NCBI GenBank assembly: GCA_017457295.1
Contig: JAFTHS010000002.1
Coordinates: forward strand, 1 to 34,938
DNA from: Paludibacteraceae bacterium
Lineage (GTDB): Bacteria > Bacteroidota > Bacteroidia > Bacteroidales > Paludibacteraceae
Direction of reading: 5' to 3'
DNA length: 34,938 nucleotides
Positions 8,714 through 16,990 of the stretch are shown here, in pieces (position 1 is the stretch's first letter; each line of letters opens with the position of its first letter). The notes beneath the pieces are model-generated. The model was not told the DNA's origin. It saw nothing but the letters and a program-made list of their open reading frames with translations, and did no database searches. Both the position numbers and the translations under genes were made by a program.

Positions 8714-8734
8714 CAACAGGTCATTCAATACCTA

Positions 8735-8767
8735 CTTATCTTCCGCTTATCCTCTGCTTATCCTCTG
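8735..8767. repeat. Three 11-base tandem units overlapping a stop codon
   Basis: The units are CTTATCTTCCG and two copies of CTTATCCTCTG. They cover the last codons and the stop of the small membrane protein (stop at 8747-8749). Loss or gain of a unit would change that C terminus slightly. Confidence 0.6.
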
Positions 8768-9412
8768 CTGTTGAAGTTGTTTTCTAATAGTTATCAATAT
8801 TGCCGCTGCGGCAGCAAAGATGAGCATTATCCATGGTTCACCCACAGGTGATTCTAGAGATTGATCTGGATCACTAGGATGGGGGAAACCATTTTGTCTA
8901 CCGCGAATAGCTGCAGGATGGGTTTGATTGTCAATTATTTGTGCAGTAGCTTCGCTAGGGGTGGTATTGCCGAAAGGTATGTAGGCTGCAGAGTGAGACT
9001 GAGCGGTTACGATACGTATGGCAGGCAAAGATTGTTGATGTAAGGTTTGCTCCTTGTTGTAGGTCATTCTTGCATAGTTGACATATTCATTGTACCCTAC
9101 CGAAGGGGCAGAAGAAGTGGATTGTATTCTTTGTTTATGTGTGAAAACAGAATTCGAGAATGCTGGTGAATGAAAATACACCGAAGGAGAATGAGATTCA
9201 TAGGAGATAGTCTGTGTGGAATTATCACGTATCTCCAATGATGTACTACGAAATGGGAGTAGAGTCGGGTATGGATTATTTGATTGGTTAGGAGTGGAGT
9301 GAGATAGTTGATAATGGGGTTGGTCAATATATATTTCCATAAATTGCATCGGCAGGTATGCAATCATTAGCGCAAATACTCCCCAAATGAGGTATGTAGT
9401 TAGTTTATTCAT
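8747..9412 (-). CDS. Small membrane-anchored protein of cassette 1; function unknown
   Basis: The 221-residue protein has an N-terminal hydrophobic segment (about residues 6-25), a long Ser/Thr/Asn/Gln-rich stretch without recognisable domain, and near the C terminus GRQNGFPHPSDPDQSLESP followed by VGEPW, a hydrophobic segment (IMLIFAAAAAILI) and a basic tail. The same arrangement, with GFGHPSDPGNQSKESPIGAPW (compare only its key residues), occurs in the protein at 15300-15734. Each of these two small genes sits directly upstream of a large secreted protein. It has its own promoter (9445-9475). I infer an inner-membrane or surface-processed partner of the large protein; the P-x-G-x-P-W plus membrane segment plus basic tail could also be a protein-sorting signal. 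No named family is claimed. Confidence 0.75.
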   Translation of the reverse strand: MNKLTTYLIWGVFALMIAYLPMQFMEIYIDQPHYQLSHSTPNQSNNPYPTLLPFRSTSLEIRDNSTQTISYESHSPSVYFHSPAFSNSVFTHKQRIQSTSSAPSVGYNEYVNYARMTYNKEQTLHQQSLPAIRIVTAQSHSAAYIPFGNTTPSEATAQIIDNQTHPAAIRGRQNGFPHPSDPDQSLESPVGEPWIMLIFAAAAAILITIRKQLQQQRISRG

Positions 9413-9444
9413 GTCGGATGGTAATATTTAAAGCACAATGACCG

Positions 9445-9475
9445 CAAAGGTACAAAAAAATAATGGAACCACAAA
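9445..9475 (-). promoter_or_regulatory. Bacteroidota-type promoter for cassette 1
   Basis: Read on the minus strand, TTTG (9475-9472) is followed after 19 bases by TACCTTTG (9452-9445). The start codon of the small membrane protein lies about 33 bases further. So cassette 1 is transcribed separately from recF. Confidence 0.8.
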
Positions 9476-9504
9476 ATTTTGTATAGTTTTCTTAAGAAAA
9501 TGTA

Positions 9505-10608
9505 TTAATGTTGCTCAAATATTCCACTAGAAACGTGGAAAATGGATGATGCATGAGGCATATCTTGAAGCATCAAGGTAAGATGCTGACGGTCGGTATC
9601 TGTGATAAAGATTTGTCCGAAACGTTCGCTACTCACTAATTGAATGATGCGTTCAACTCGTTCGGAATCTAATTTATCGAAGATATCATCTAACAAAAGA
9701 ATCGGCTTGCCAAGGAAAATAGCTTGTCCTAATTTCATAGCTAACAAATACGATTTCTGTTGCCCTTGACTACCTACACGCTTGAGAGGGTACTCTCCTA
9801 ATCGCATGTCTAACTCATCTTTATGGATGCCCTGTGTGGTCCATCCCACTATCAAATCGCGCTGACGCGTTTGTGCGAATGCTTCGAGAAGATCACGATT
9901 CTGCAATTGTGATATGTAGTGCAAAGAAACGTGTTCGCTATTTCCCGAAATAGAGGAATACATCTCTTGAAAGGCAGGTACAAAACGCTGAATAAAATCT
10001 GTGCGTTGTTCGAAGATATATATGGCGTATTTAGCCATCTGTGCTTCAATCACTTCGAATAATTCCGTGGGAGCATTATTGGGATGATCCTCGTACTGTT
10101 TTAGCAATGCGTTGCGTTGTTTTAGTAATGCGTTGTATTGTGTTAGGTATTCCAAATATTGCCGATTGTATTGTGAAATTACTCCATCCATAAAACGACG
10201 TCGCTCATCGCTACCTTCGCTGATGAGTTCGTTGTCTTGTGGACTAACCATCACGAGCGGAATCAAACCGATGTGGTCTATTAATCGATGGTAGTCTTTT
10301 TTGCCACGGCGGAATTGCTTTTTTACTCCTCGCTTAATACCGCAGGAAATAACTTCTGTATTCTCATCAATGGAATTGTCAAAAAGATAACGCCCTTGAA
10401 TCATGGCCATTTCTTCGTTGTGCGTAATATTTTGACTATCAATGGTATTATAGGCGGACTTGGTGAAGCTGAGATAATAGATGGCGTCAAGGATATTGGT
10501 CTTACCTTGTCCATTAAGTCCTACAAAACAATTGAGTTTATCCGCAAAACGCAGAGTGGTTTCGCGGATGTTCTTATAATTGATTATGCTGATTTCTTGT
10601 AGGAGCAT
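9505..10608 (-). CDS. recF: DNA replication and repair protein RecF
   Basis: RecF is an SMC-like ATPase that helps load RecA onto gapped single-stranded DNA together with RecO and RecR. The 367-residue protein is of normal family length. It shows the Walker A motif GLNGQGKTN (residues 30-38), an ABC-type signature region GSQGQQKS, and the Walker B segment ILLLDDIFDKLD near the C terminus. It begins 16 bases after the stop of the sigma-54-type response regulator, so the two genes probably share the promoter at 11812-11843. In many bacteria recF sits with dnaA/dnaN; here it does not. The gene has no sign of damage. Confidence 0.96.
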   Translation of the reverse strand: MLLQEISIINYKNIRETTLRFADKLNCFVGLNGQGKTNILDAIYYLSFTKSAYNTIDSQNITHNEEMAMIQGRYLFDNSIDENTEVISCGIKRGVKKQFRRGKKDYHRLIDHIGLIPLVMVSPQDNELISEGSDERRRFMDGVISQYNRQYLEYLTQYNALLKQRNALLKQYEDHPNNAPTELFEVIEAQMAKYAIYIFEQRTDFIQRFVPAFQEMYSSISGNSEHVSLHYISQLQNRDLLEAFAQTRQRDLIVGWTTQGIHKDELDMRLGEYPLKRVGSQGQQKSYLLAMKLGQAIFLGKPILLLDDIFDKLDSERVERIIQLVSSERFGQIFITDTDRQHLTLMLQDMPHASSIFHVSSGIFEQH

Positions 10609-10624
10609 TGAAAGTGATGGATAA

Positions 10625-11791
10625 CTAGATATACAAGTTTACATCTTCTGCGGTAATCGTATCACCAGATAAAATAATCAATCGTTCAATCACGTTACGC
10701 AGTTCACGAATATTTCCGGGCCAATGATGCTGTTGCAATGCCTGAATAGCATCATCATTAATGCCTTTGTTTTTCCAACCTTGCTCTGTACAAATCAATT
10801 GAATGAAGTGATTGACTAATAGTGGAATGTCTTCTTTTCGGTCTTTCAAATCAGGCACGTGAATAGGAATGACATTTAGTCTATGATATAGGTCCTCGCG
10901 GAAATTGCCTTTCTCTATTTCGTGTTGTAAATCCTTGTTTGTGGCTGCAATCACTCGAACATTTACTTTGATAGTTTTATCGCTACCCACGCGAGTGATT
11001 TCGTTTTCTTGGAGAGCACGGAGCACTTTTGTTTGAGCAGAAAGACTCATATCTCCAATTTCATCGAGAAACAGCGTACCTCCGTCTGCCTGCTCGAATT
11101 TACCTGCACGATCTTTTACGGCTCCAGTAAAACTGCCTTTCATGTGGCCAAATAATTCGCTCTCAATCAATTCGCTTGGGATAGCAGCACAGTTGACTTC
11201 TACCATTGGTCCAGTACTACGTTGGCTGTTTTCATGGATGAGATGGGCTACAACCTCTTTACCCGTTCCATTGGAACCAGTGATGAGCACACGTGCTTCG
11301 GTAGGAGCTACCTTATCAATGATTGCACGCACGCGAGAGATAGCAGCACTCTCGCCTATCATTTGATTGCGTTTACCTATTTTTTTACGCAGTACTTTAG
11401 TTTCTTGTACAAGTTGTTTGTGGTCTAAGGCGTGTTTGGTGGTTACCAATAAGCGATTGAGGTCCAATGGTTTTTGTATAAAATCAAATGCGCCTCCTTT
11501 GAGCGATTCGACAGCAGATTCCACCGAACCATGTCCTGTGATTACCACCACAGGAGCTTCTTCGTTGTTTTGCTGGCTCATTCCTTCATGGTATGCACTG
11601 AGAAACTCCAAACCGTCCATCTCGGGCATCTTGATGTCGGTAAAGATTAGGTCGAATGTGCTGCTTAAAGCTCGCTCTAGCCCTATTCGTCCATTTTCTG
11701 CTACTTCTACGGTGTAACCTTCAAACTCTAGAATCTCTTTGAGTGTGTTGCGAATAGCTCGCTCATCATCAATAATAAGAATCTTTGCCAT
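10625..11791 (-). CDS. NtrC-family sigma-54-dependent response regulator lacking a visible C-terminal HTH
   Basis: Residues 1-115 form a receiver domain with the acidic pair Asp9-Asp10, phosphoacceptor Asp52 in FTDIKMPEMDG, Thr85 and Lys107. Residues about 143-370 form the AAA+ sigma-54 interaction domain with Walker A GSNGTGKE (172-179), the loop GSFTGA (219-224; Ser replaces the usual Ala) and Walker B GGTLFLDEIGD (237-247). The helical lid WPGNIRELRNVIERL follows. The protein stops at residue 388 soon after the lid, without the Fis-type HTH that most relatives carry, so it may act from solution or through a partner. No histidine kinase lies in the window. It has its own promoter and is followed by recF at 16 bases. 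Confidence 0.93.
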   Translation of the reverse strand: MAKILIIDDERAIRNTLKEILEFEGYTVEVAENGRIGLERALSSTFDLIFTDIKMPEMDGLEFLSAYHEGMSQQNNEEAPVVVITGHGSVESAVESLKGGAFDFIQKPLDLNRLLVTTKHALDHKQLVQETKVLRKKIGKRNQMIGESAAISRVRAIIDKVAPTEARVLITGSNGTGKEVVAHLIHENSQRSTGPMVEVNCAAIPSELIESELFGHMKGSFTGAVKDRAGKFEQADGGTLFLDEIGDMSLSAQTKVLRALQENEITRVGSDKTIKVNVRVIAATNKDLQHEIEKGNFREDLYHRLNVIPIHVPDLKDRKEDIPLLVNHFIQLICTEQGWKNKGINDDAIQALQQHHWPGNIRELRNVIERLIILSGDTITAEDVNLYI

Positions 11792-11811
11792 AAAATCACT
11801 ATAATTTTCCG

Positions 11812-11843
11812 CAAAGGTACTATATTTTTTTTACATATGCAAA
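11812..11843 (-). promoter_or_regulatory. Bacteroidota-type promoter for the response regulator and recF
   Basis: On the minus strand TTTG (11843-11840) is followed after 20 bases by TACCTTTG (11819-11812). The regulator start codon is about 20 bases downstream of the -7 element. Confidence 0.8.
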
Positions 11844-11871
11844 TTCCTACCTTGAAATTTATAGCAATAAA

Positions 11872-11985
11872 TTAGTTGTTTGATAGAATTTGCATCCAAA
11901 TAAGAATACCATACATTGTGTGGAAGAATTGTTTTGAGGTGGTTTGCAAATCTGCTGCTGGAGTAAAGTTGAATTCGAGTTGCAT
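11872..11985 (-). CDS. Possible 37-residue small protein; function unknown
   Basis: A short frame starting MQLEFNFTP and ending WMQILSNN lies alone in the gap between the regulator promoter and the terminator of the large secreted protein. Its C-terminal half is hydrophobic and aromatic (FFHTMYGILIW). A TAATTTTG sequence on the same strand (12076-12069) could be a -7 element, but I see no good TTG at the right distance. Without relatives to compare I cannot say whether it is translated. Confidence 0.25.
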   Translation of the reverse strand: MQLEFNFTPAADLQTTSKQFFHTMYGILIWMQILSNN

Positions 11986-12113
11986 AGTAGTAATAATTTT
12001 TAGTTTGTACATATATTTGTCAAAAGATGTGAAGTATCTGTTTTATACTGTATTTTCTTTTGACGGTGCAAAATTACTACAACAAACTGCTAAAACTTGT
12101 CATATTGACGTAA
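11986..12113. other. AT-rich intergenic region
   Basis: The rest of the gap between the response regulator and the large secreted protein. Apart from the TAATTTTG sequence noted for the small frame and the terminator arm at its end, I see no structure in it. Confidence 0.5.
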
Positions 12114-12157
12114 AATAAATAAAAAAAGTGCATTTTTTTGCACTTTTTTTATTTATT
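12114..12157 (-). terminator. Strong intrinsic terminator (perfect 19-base inverted repeat)
   Basis: Arms 12114-12132 and 12139-12157 are perfect complements with a six-T loop. The GTGCA/TGCAC centre is flanked by A and T runs, so it works as a hairpin with a U tail in either direction. It lies 52 bases past the stop of the large secreted protein that ends at 12209. Confidence 0.8.
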
Positions 12158-12208
12158 TTCTAATTAATTAGGGAATTAATACTATCTATGCTGAAAATAC
12201 AGCATCAC

Positions 12209-15200
12209 TTATTTTATTATTCTTCCTTGTGCATCATATAGAACTCCGTTGCGTTGAAGATAGAGTGTGCCGTTGATAATGAATTTGCGAATGGTAGTAT
12301 TATCGCCAGTGTTGGAATGTCCGATGTGGGTAGTTACCTTGCTAGGTTGCAAGTATAGGGCAAAACGATTATTATAGGTGCCTTTGGTTAGATTAATAGT
12401 ATAATCATTTAGTAGGAGATTGGTGCGAACGTTAGTTTCATAATCAATTAGTTCAGCAGTGATACCATCAGTGCCGTCAGGCATAGAGAAAGTATATTCA
12501 CCTTCAGAGTCTATGACTACACCTAATGGGATGGTAGTTTCTGATGTAGGCAGTATATTTGCTGCTACTTCGATGGGTGTGCTATGCGTAGGAATGAGCG
12601 AATAGATATTGGCTCCTGCATTAATGATCTTACTAAGGTCGTAGTTGAAGTCGAAGGCAGTAGTAACATTGTCGTTTTGCAATGCTATGTACGTTTGGTC
12701 TAACTTTACTCCGTCTTGTTGTAACTCGAGGCACAAGTTGTGCTCGGTGCTACTGCTCGCATTCTTTCTTGGTGCAAAAGTTGTAGGAGTGGTATTTTCT
12801 ATCCAATTTAATGTACCTGCATATTGAACCATATATGCGTGCATGGATTTGAAGTTTTGGCGACTGGTTACATTATATATGTTGGTAGAAGGATTAAATT
12901 CATAGTAATATAATGTAGTGTTTAGAGTTGCACCGTTGTTGGCATATGATGGTACTCCTATAATTTGCCAATTACTATCGTGAGTGCTACGATTGTCTCG
13001 TTGAATGGTACATATATGCTCTGGTAGGTTGACTATTGTATTTTGCGCTTCTCCATCAAGACTTGTAAGATTGGTCATCGGAGGAAAGTAAAGGCGAATA
13101 CACTGATTACCATCAATGAAAAGTCCTTTGTTGGCAATATTATTATGTAGGGCTAATACATATCCTTTGTTAGCAATCAGCACTCCGTTGCATGGATTGC
13201 CATTTGCGTCCTCAAGAGGGGCTCCCGCAGTATATGAAGGATCAATATATCGCCAATATGTAGGACTATCTGCCCAAAAACCATTTGCAGCGCGAGCAGC
13301 ACCATCGTAGTATTGCATAATCCAATGCTCACCATATGTGCCGAAACCAAATACATCGGATATTCGTACATTGAATGGGAAAGATACCCAATAGTAAAGC
13401 TTTTCTTCTGCTGTTTTATTTTTGTCTTCCAAATGCCCCTGTGTGAAGGTCATCGTAGCATAAACAACGTAATTAGGTTCTTGAGGTTGAATAGTAGATC
13501 TTACCTGTACGGCATTTCCATGGTTGGTACGATCAATAAACATATCTACTCCACTGGCAGTTGCTGTGGTGTGGTCTGGCAAGAGTATGATAGAAGTTTT
13601 GTTGATTTTGAAGTCATATACCAAGCGGATGCTGTAGCCGTTGGTGTTGTCTTGGGAGGTAACAAACATTGGCATATTGGAAGCAAATATTTGTTCCTTA
13701 GTAGATGAAGATGGGTAAATGGTGGATAATTTACTCAGTATAGACCCTTGACCGATATTGGTTAAGTCAATGCTATACACCCAGTTGCTATGCTTGTTGG
13801 ATGTTGCAGTCCCTGTACTGTACGTTGCTTTTATGCCATTAGTACCAATGTACGAACGACTGATATGATTGGTAACTTCGTTCCATTCCCAACGAACATT
13901 GGCATCTTCTGGTAGAATACCGCCTGATGCAGTATAGCTGTCTTCCGCCAACTCATTAGAGATTACTGCTCCATAATCATTGGCTACAATGAACTTTACA
14001 TTGTTGTTTTTGCCTGGAGTAGTACTATTATTGTTAGGATCTATGTCTATCCATTTGCAGAAGTAATGTGTAAATCCGCTATTGGCTTTTGCATAGGATG
14101 AAAAAGTCATATGATTGGCTGGTATGGTATAGTTTTGCCAACCTCCTTCTGCGTTGTTTGTACGGATATAGTAGTTACCTGTATAGCGTTGGACATTGGC
14201 CGTGTCAACAGAAACAGTACCTTTGTTTTGTACAACCTTAAAATTCCATACACCACAACCATTGTCTGTGGTATCCATCATGATACTGGAGATGTCTTTT
14301 ACGAGGAATGTATTTAGAATAGTCCATTGGCCACCCTGATACTGTTGTAACTCCACTTTAGGGTATTCTTCGTTGGCATTTTCTGTGTAAATGTGTAAAC
14401 TGACAATCTGTGCATGATTGCCATTAGTTAGATTTTGGCGAATAATATCTGATGGATAAGATACTCCTGCGGCTCTTACGTGCAATAGGCGGTAGTCGCC
14501 AGCAAAACCCGAAGGCGATTCCCAAAATCCGATACATTTCCCATTCTCCACATGATCTAATCGATAGCAATTTACATTGTCTAGCGGAATTTGATATCGT
14601 AGGTCCCCGGTAGCAATATCGGTGGGTCCAAACGCATTTACATTTGTTCGCTTCTCAAATCGAATTGCATTATAGTCAGCTGGAATTGTGCACCGGTAAT
14701 AGATGTGTTCGCTCTCAGTGTTTCCTACTCGTAGCATAACCGTATCTACGACACTCATTTCTATTAGAGCTCCTGCTCCACTTGCTGTACGATAATGGAA
14801 AGCGTATAAGCAATTGTGGGTTGCAGCATTTGAATTCCAACTACCCGTATTATTTGGTACCGCAAGGTATACTACATGTGGATTCTTGGTTCGATAGTTG
14901 TCGTCAAAGGTTGTTGGTAGATCTATGGTAAGATGCTCGTGAGTTGTAACTTCACCTCGTAATTCTGTGCCGTCTGTTTGTTTTTGCATCCACATGACAT
15001 AACCTTCGTATTCTTCATTATGAGGTGCGCTGACGATTTGTACTTGAGTTCCTTTAGGAATTCTATACGATACGCTACCCGATGCTGGTGAATTATAGCG
15101 AGTACCATGAGACTGGATATAGTAGTCTCCAAATGCGGATGAGTATAGCGTGATAGGAACGGTAGTGGTATCGTTTGCCGCAAATGTTATCTCAACTCCG

Positions 15201-15250
15201 ATGATAAGCAGCAAGGAAATAATGGTAGGAATAAGGGAGAATTGTTTCAT
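12209..15250 (-). CDS. Large secreted protein of cassette 2, C terminus homologous to that of cassette 1
   Basis: The 1013-residue protein has a signal peptide (about 1-24, ending TFA-AND). The N-terminal 600 residues have no domain I can name; one stretch (about 125-235, from VVYLAVPN to YRLDHV) looks like the starch-binding-like modules of the cassette 1 protein, including a 'CTIPADYNAIRFEKR' strand pair. The C-terminal 401 residues (613-1013) align along their whole length with the cassette 1 protein: YWVSFPFNV, FGFGTYG.HWI..YYDGA.RA, LYFPP, IIGVPSYAN, MHAYMVQYAGT, DLSKIINAGANIYSLI, MPDGTDGITAELIDYE, and a final LYDAQGRIIK. That tail resembles the end of Bacteroidota type IX-style sorting domains. 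It follows the small membrane protein by 49 bases in the same transcript. Surface display is inferred; no catalytic motif is visible. Confidence 0.85.
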   Translation of the reverse strand: MKQFSLIPTIISLLLIIGVEITFAANDTTTVPITLYSSAFGDYYIQSHGTRYNSPASGSVSYRIPKGTQVQIVSAPHNEEYEGYVMWMQKQTDGTELRGEVTTHEHLTIDLPTTFDDNYRTKNPHVVYLAVPNNTGSWNSNAATHNCLYAFHYRTASGAGALIEMSVVDTVMLRVGNTESEHIYYRCTIPADYNAIRFEKRTNVNAFGPTDIATGDLRYQIPLDNVNCYRLDHVENGKCIGFWESPSGFAGDYRLLHVRAAGVSYPSDIIRQNLTNGNHAQIVSLHIYTENANEEYPKVELQQYQGGQWTILNTFLVKDISSIMMDTTDNGCGVWNFKVVQNKGTVSVDTANVQRYTGNYYIRTNNAEGGWQNYTIPANHMTFSSYAKANSGFTHYFCKWIDIDPNNNSTTPGKNNNVKFIVANDYGAVISNELAEDSYTASGGILPEDANVRWEWNEVTNHISRSYIGTNGIKATYSTGTATSNKHSNWVYSIDLTNIGQGSILSKLSTIYPSSSTKEQIFASNMPMFVTSQDNTNGYSIRLVYDFKINKTSIILLPDHTTATASGVDMFIDRTNHGNAVQVRSTIQPQEPNYVVYATMTFTQGHLEDKNKTAEEKLYYWVSFPFNVRISDVFGFGTYGEHWIMQYYDGAARAANGFWADSPTYWRYIDPSYTAGAPLEDANGNPCNGVLIANKGYVLALHNNIANKGLFIDGNQCIRLYFPPMTNLTSLDGEAQNTIVNLPEHICTIQRDNRSTHDSNWQIIGVPSYANNGATLNTTLYYYEFNPSTNIYNVTSRQNFKSMHAYMVQYAGTLNWIENTTPTTFAPRKNASSSTEHNLCLELQQDGVKLDQTYIALQNDNVTTAFDFNYDLSKIINAGANIYSLIPTHSTPIEVAANILPTSETTIPLGVVIDSEGEYTFSMPDGTDGITAELIDYETNVRTNLLLNDYTINLTKGTYNNRFALYLQPSKVTTHIGHSNTGDNTTIRKFIINGTLYLQRNGVLYDAQGRIIK

Positions 15251-15299
15251 GGTTTATATACCTTAAAAATCACAAAGCGTGGAATATATAACAAATAAA

Positions 15300-15734
15300 T
15301 CAATTTTCAACACTATGATGATTGTTCTTCTTTAACCATAGCATGTATATAGAAGCAAAAACCAAGATTACCCAAGGTGCTCCAATTGGGGATTCTTTAG
15401 ATTGATTACCTGGGTCGCTTGGATGACCGAAGCCATCGGGCATGCTTGAAGCGTTGCGTCTTCCAGATATGCCTGGTGCATTACTGGATGAGGACTGGCT
15501 GGGGGTAGTCGATGTGAAAGGCTGGTAAATAGTAGATTGATATGGTTGGTAAATGTGTTCAGCTGCTTTGTTGTCTATGTTCACAGAAGCATTGGCATCA
15601 TATGCAAGACTATGGTTGTAAGAATGAGTGATATTTTGTGCTTGAATTTCCAAATAGAAGGTAGATACAAACAACAATAATGCGCAGATAAATACTGCGC
15701 AAGACCAGTGGTGTGGTGTATCTAAATCAAGCAT
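15300..15734 (-). CDS. Small membrane-anchored protein of cassette 2; function unknown
   Basis: The 144-residue protein has an N-terminal hydrophobic segment (about 12-30), a Ser/Thr/Gln-rich middle with a short YQPYQST/YQPFTST repeat, and a C-terminal part with GRRN, GFGHPSDP, QSKESP, then IGAPW, a hydrophobic segment (VILVFASIYMLWL) and a Lys/His-rich tail. It is the paralogue of the protein at 8747-9412: the last 50 residues align, the middles do not. It has its own promoter and precedes the large secreted protein by 49 bases. It is accepted as a gene because both the pair arrangement and the C-terminal motif are repeated. Function is unknown; a partner or anchor of the large protein is inferred. 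Confidence 0.75.
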   Translation of the reverse strand: MLDLDTPHHWSCAVFICALLLFVSTFYLEIQAQNITHSYNHSLAYDANASVNIDNKAAEHIYQPYQSTIYQPFTSTTPSQSSSSNAPGISGRRNASSMPDGFGHPSDPGNQSKESPIGAPWVILVFASIYMLWLKKNNHHSVEN

Positions 15735-15776
15735 GCTTAAAAGTGTTTTTATAATGTGTTAGAAATAAAAGACTTG

Positions 15777-15808
15777 CAAAGGTACTGCTTTTTTTTGAAT
15801 TATGCAAA
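15777..15808 (-). promoter_or_regulatory. Bacteroidota-type promoter for cassette 2
   Basis: On the minus strand TTTG (15808-15805) is followed after 20 bases by TACCTTTG (15784-15777). The start codon of the small membrane protein is about 43 bases downstream. It lies in the short gap after the WYL regulator gene. Confidence 0.8.
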
Positions 15809-15827
15809 TTATATTAAAAAAATGTTA

Positions 15828-16733
15828 TTATTCACAATACATTTCATATGCTTTTCGGGCTTCTTCACGGAATAGTTCTACTAAAGATGTAGGTTCCATT
15901 ACGCGAATGTCAGTGCCATGTGTTCGTAGTTCTTGAATGAAATCAAAGGTAGGTGCAATGAAGTATTCGAAGTAGTTCTTACCTCGGAATTGTCGCAATT
16001 CTTTTTGTGATTCATGCAAAGGCAGTAGGCGCAAGAATTGTGCGGACTTTGGTGATGTCTCAATAAGCACTTTAGTGGGTTCTTCGTTTCTGAAAACACC
16101 ATAGTATGGTGCAAAAAATTGTTTGGCATTAAATTCTTTTGGATATACAAAGATTTCGGTTGTTGGACGCAAGTTCTGTACACGATCAAGAGCATAGATG
16201 CGGGTTTCGTTGGGGTGTGTGGATGGACACCCTGCTACATACCAGCGTTGTTTGAATACTTTTAGGCAGTATGGAGCAAACGTAAGTTCGTATTGCTCTT
16301 GGCGATTGAAACTATGATAAGTGAAACGTAATAGGTTGCGCTGTTTGATGGCATCAACAATTAAACTAAGGTATTGAGCACCTTCGGGGATATCTTCGTA
16401 TAGAATGCAATCTGTGATATCCTGCGCTTGGTCTAACATGGAGTGAACGGCCATGGCATTGAGTAACCATTTGCGAGTAAATCCGCCTGATATATCATCC
16501 TTATTATCAATATAATAATAGTTTCCTCGATTTCGCATACAACGAATCTCGACATCGAAGATCTCTTGAATTTCATCTTTGTAGCGATGAAATTTGCGTT
16601 CGGGGAACTTCTCCTCGCCATTGTCGTTGTAGCGACAATGTGCCCAACGGCGGTCGATATCTTCACGAGTAAGACGACCAGAAGCGATAGTGTCAATCAA
16701 CCAAAAATAGACGTTTACTTGATGTGCTGCCAT
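15828..16733 (-). CDS. WYL-domain transcriptional regulator
   Basis: The 301-residue protein has an N-terminal winged-helix-like part (about 1-80, with LIDTIASGRLTREDI) and a WYL domain from about residue 120 to 225, with RFTYH (136-140), the KQRWYVAG core (161-168; Trp164-Tyr165-Val166 stands for WYL) and the RIYALDRV strand. WYL domains sense ligands, often nucleic acids or nucleotides, and control DNA-repair, stress or defence genes. A C-terminal extension (about 225-301) is typical for the family. It starts 77 bases after the second U32 piece, and I see no promoter in that gap, so it may be the last gene of the long minus-strand operon. Its target is unknown; the cassette 2 promoter lies just past its stop codon. 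Confidence 0.88.
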   Translation of the reverse strand: MAAHQVNVYFWLIDTIASGRLTREDIDRRWAHCRYNDNGEEKFPERKFHRYKDEIQEIFDVEIRCMRNRGNYYYIDNKDDISGGFTRKWLLNAMAVHSMLDQAQDITDCILYEDIPEGAQYLSLIVDAIKQRNLLRFTYHSFNRQEQYELTFAPYCLKVFKQRWYVAGCPSTHPNETRIYALDRVQNLRPTTEIFVYPKEFNAKQFFAPYYGVFRNEEPTKVLIETSPKSAQFLRLLPLHESQKELRQFRGKNYFEYFIAPTFDFIQELRTHGTDIRVMEPTSLVELFREEARKAYEMYCE

Positions 16734-16810
16734 GATGTGGAAATAGAAAGAGTTTTAAAGTTTTTATGAATTGGAATGTTTTAGGCGCCTTTGGTGCTTG
16801 CTGCAATGTG

Positions 16811-16990
16811 TTAGGACTTCCATATCTTCATTTCGCAGTTTTTGCAGTCGAACTCCAAAGTGAGTATTGTGCCATTCTGCAAACGAAGATAGCGTGGTTC
16901 GTTCGCCAAGGGGCGTAATTTTCTACAATGACCTAATTCATTGAGTATGCAATATTTGCATGTCATTAATGGAGTAGAAGGGGTAATCAT
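16811..16990 (-). CDS. Detached C-terminal Cys-rich domain of the U32 protein
   Basis: This 59-residue product (from the Met at 16990) has the form LMTCKYCILNELGHC ... EPRYL ... LEFDCKNCEM. In many full-length U32 proteins of this phylum the same Cys-rich segment is the fused C terminus. Here it is in a different frame, and its ATG shares bases with the TGA of the U32 gene (ATGA, 16987-16990), the arrangement used for translational coupling. An in-frame Met at 17014 gives 67 residues and is an alternative start. It either works as a separate subunit that completes the metal site of the U32 protein, or it is the relic of a frameshift. Confidence 0.7.
   Translation of the reverse strand: MITPSTPLMTCKYCILNELGHCRKLRPLANEPRYLRLQNGTILTLEFDCKNCEMKIWKS

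Noticed and set aside
8629-8724. N-terminal extension of the large cassette 1 protein
   Set aside because: The extra 32 residues are charged, precede a clean signal peptide, and are encoded by the palindromic repeat and its flank. The Met at 8628 is the better start.
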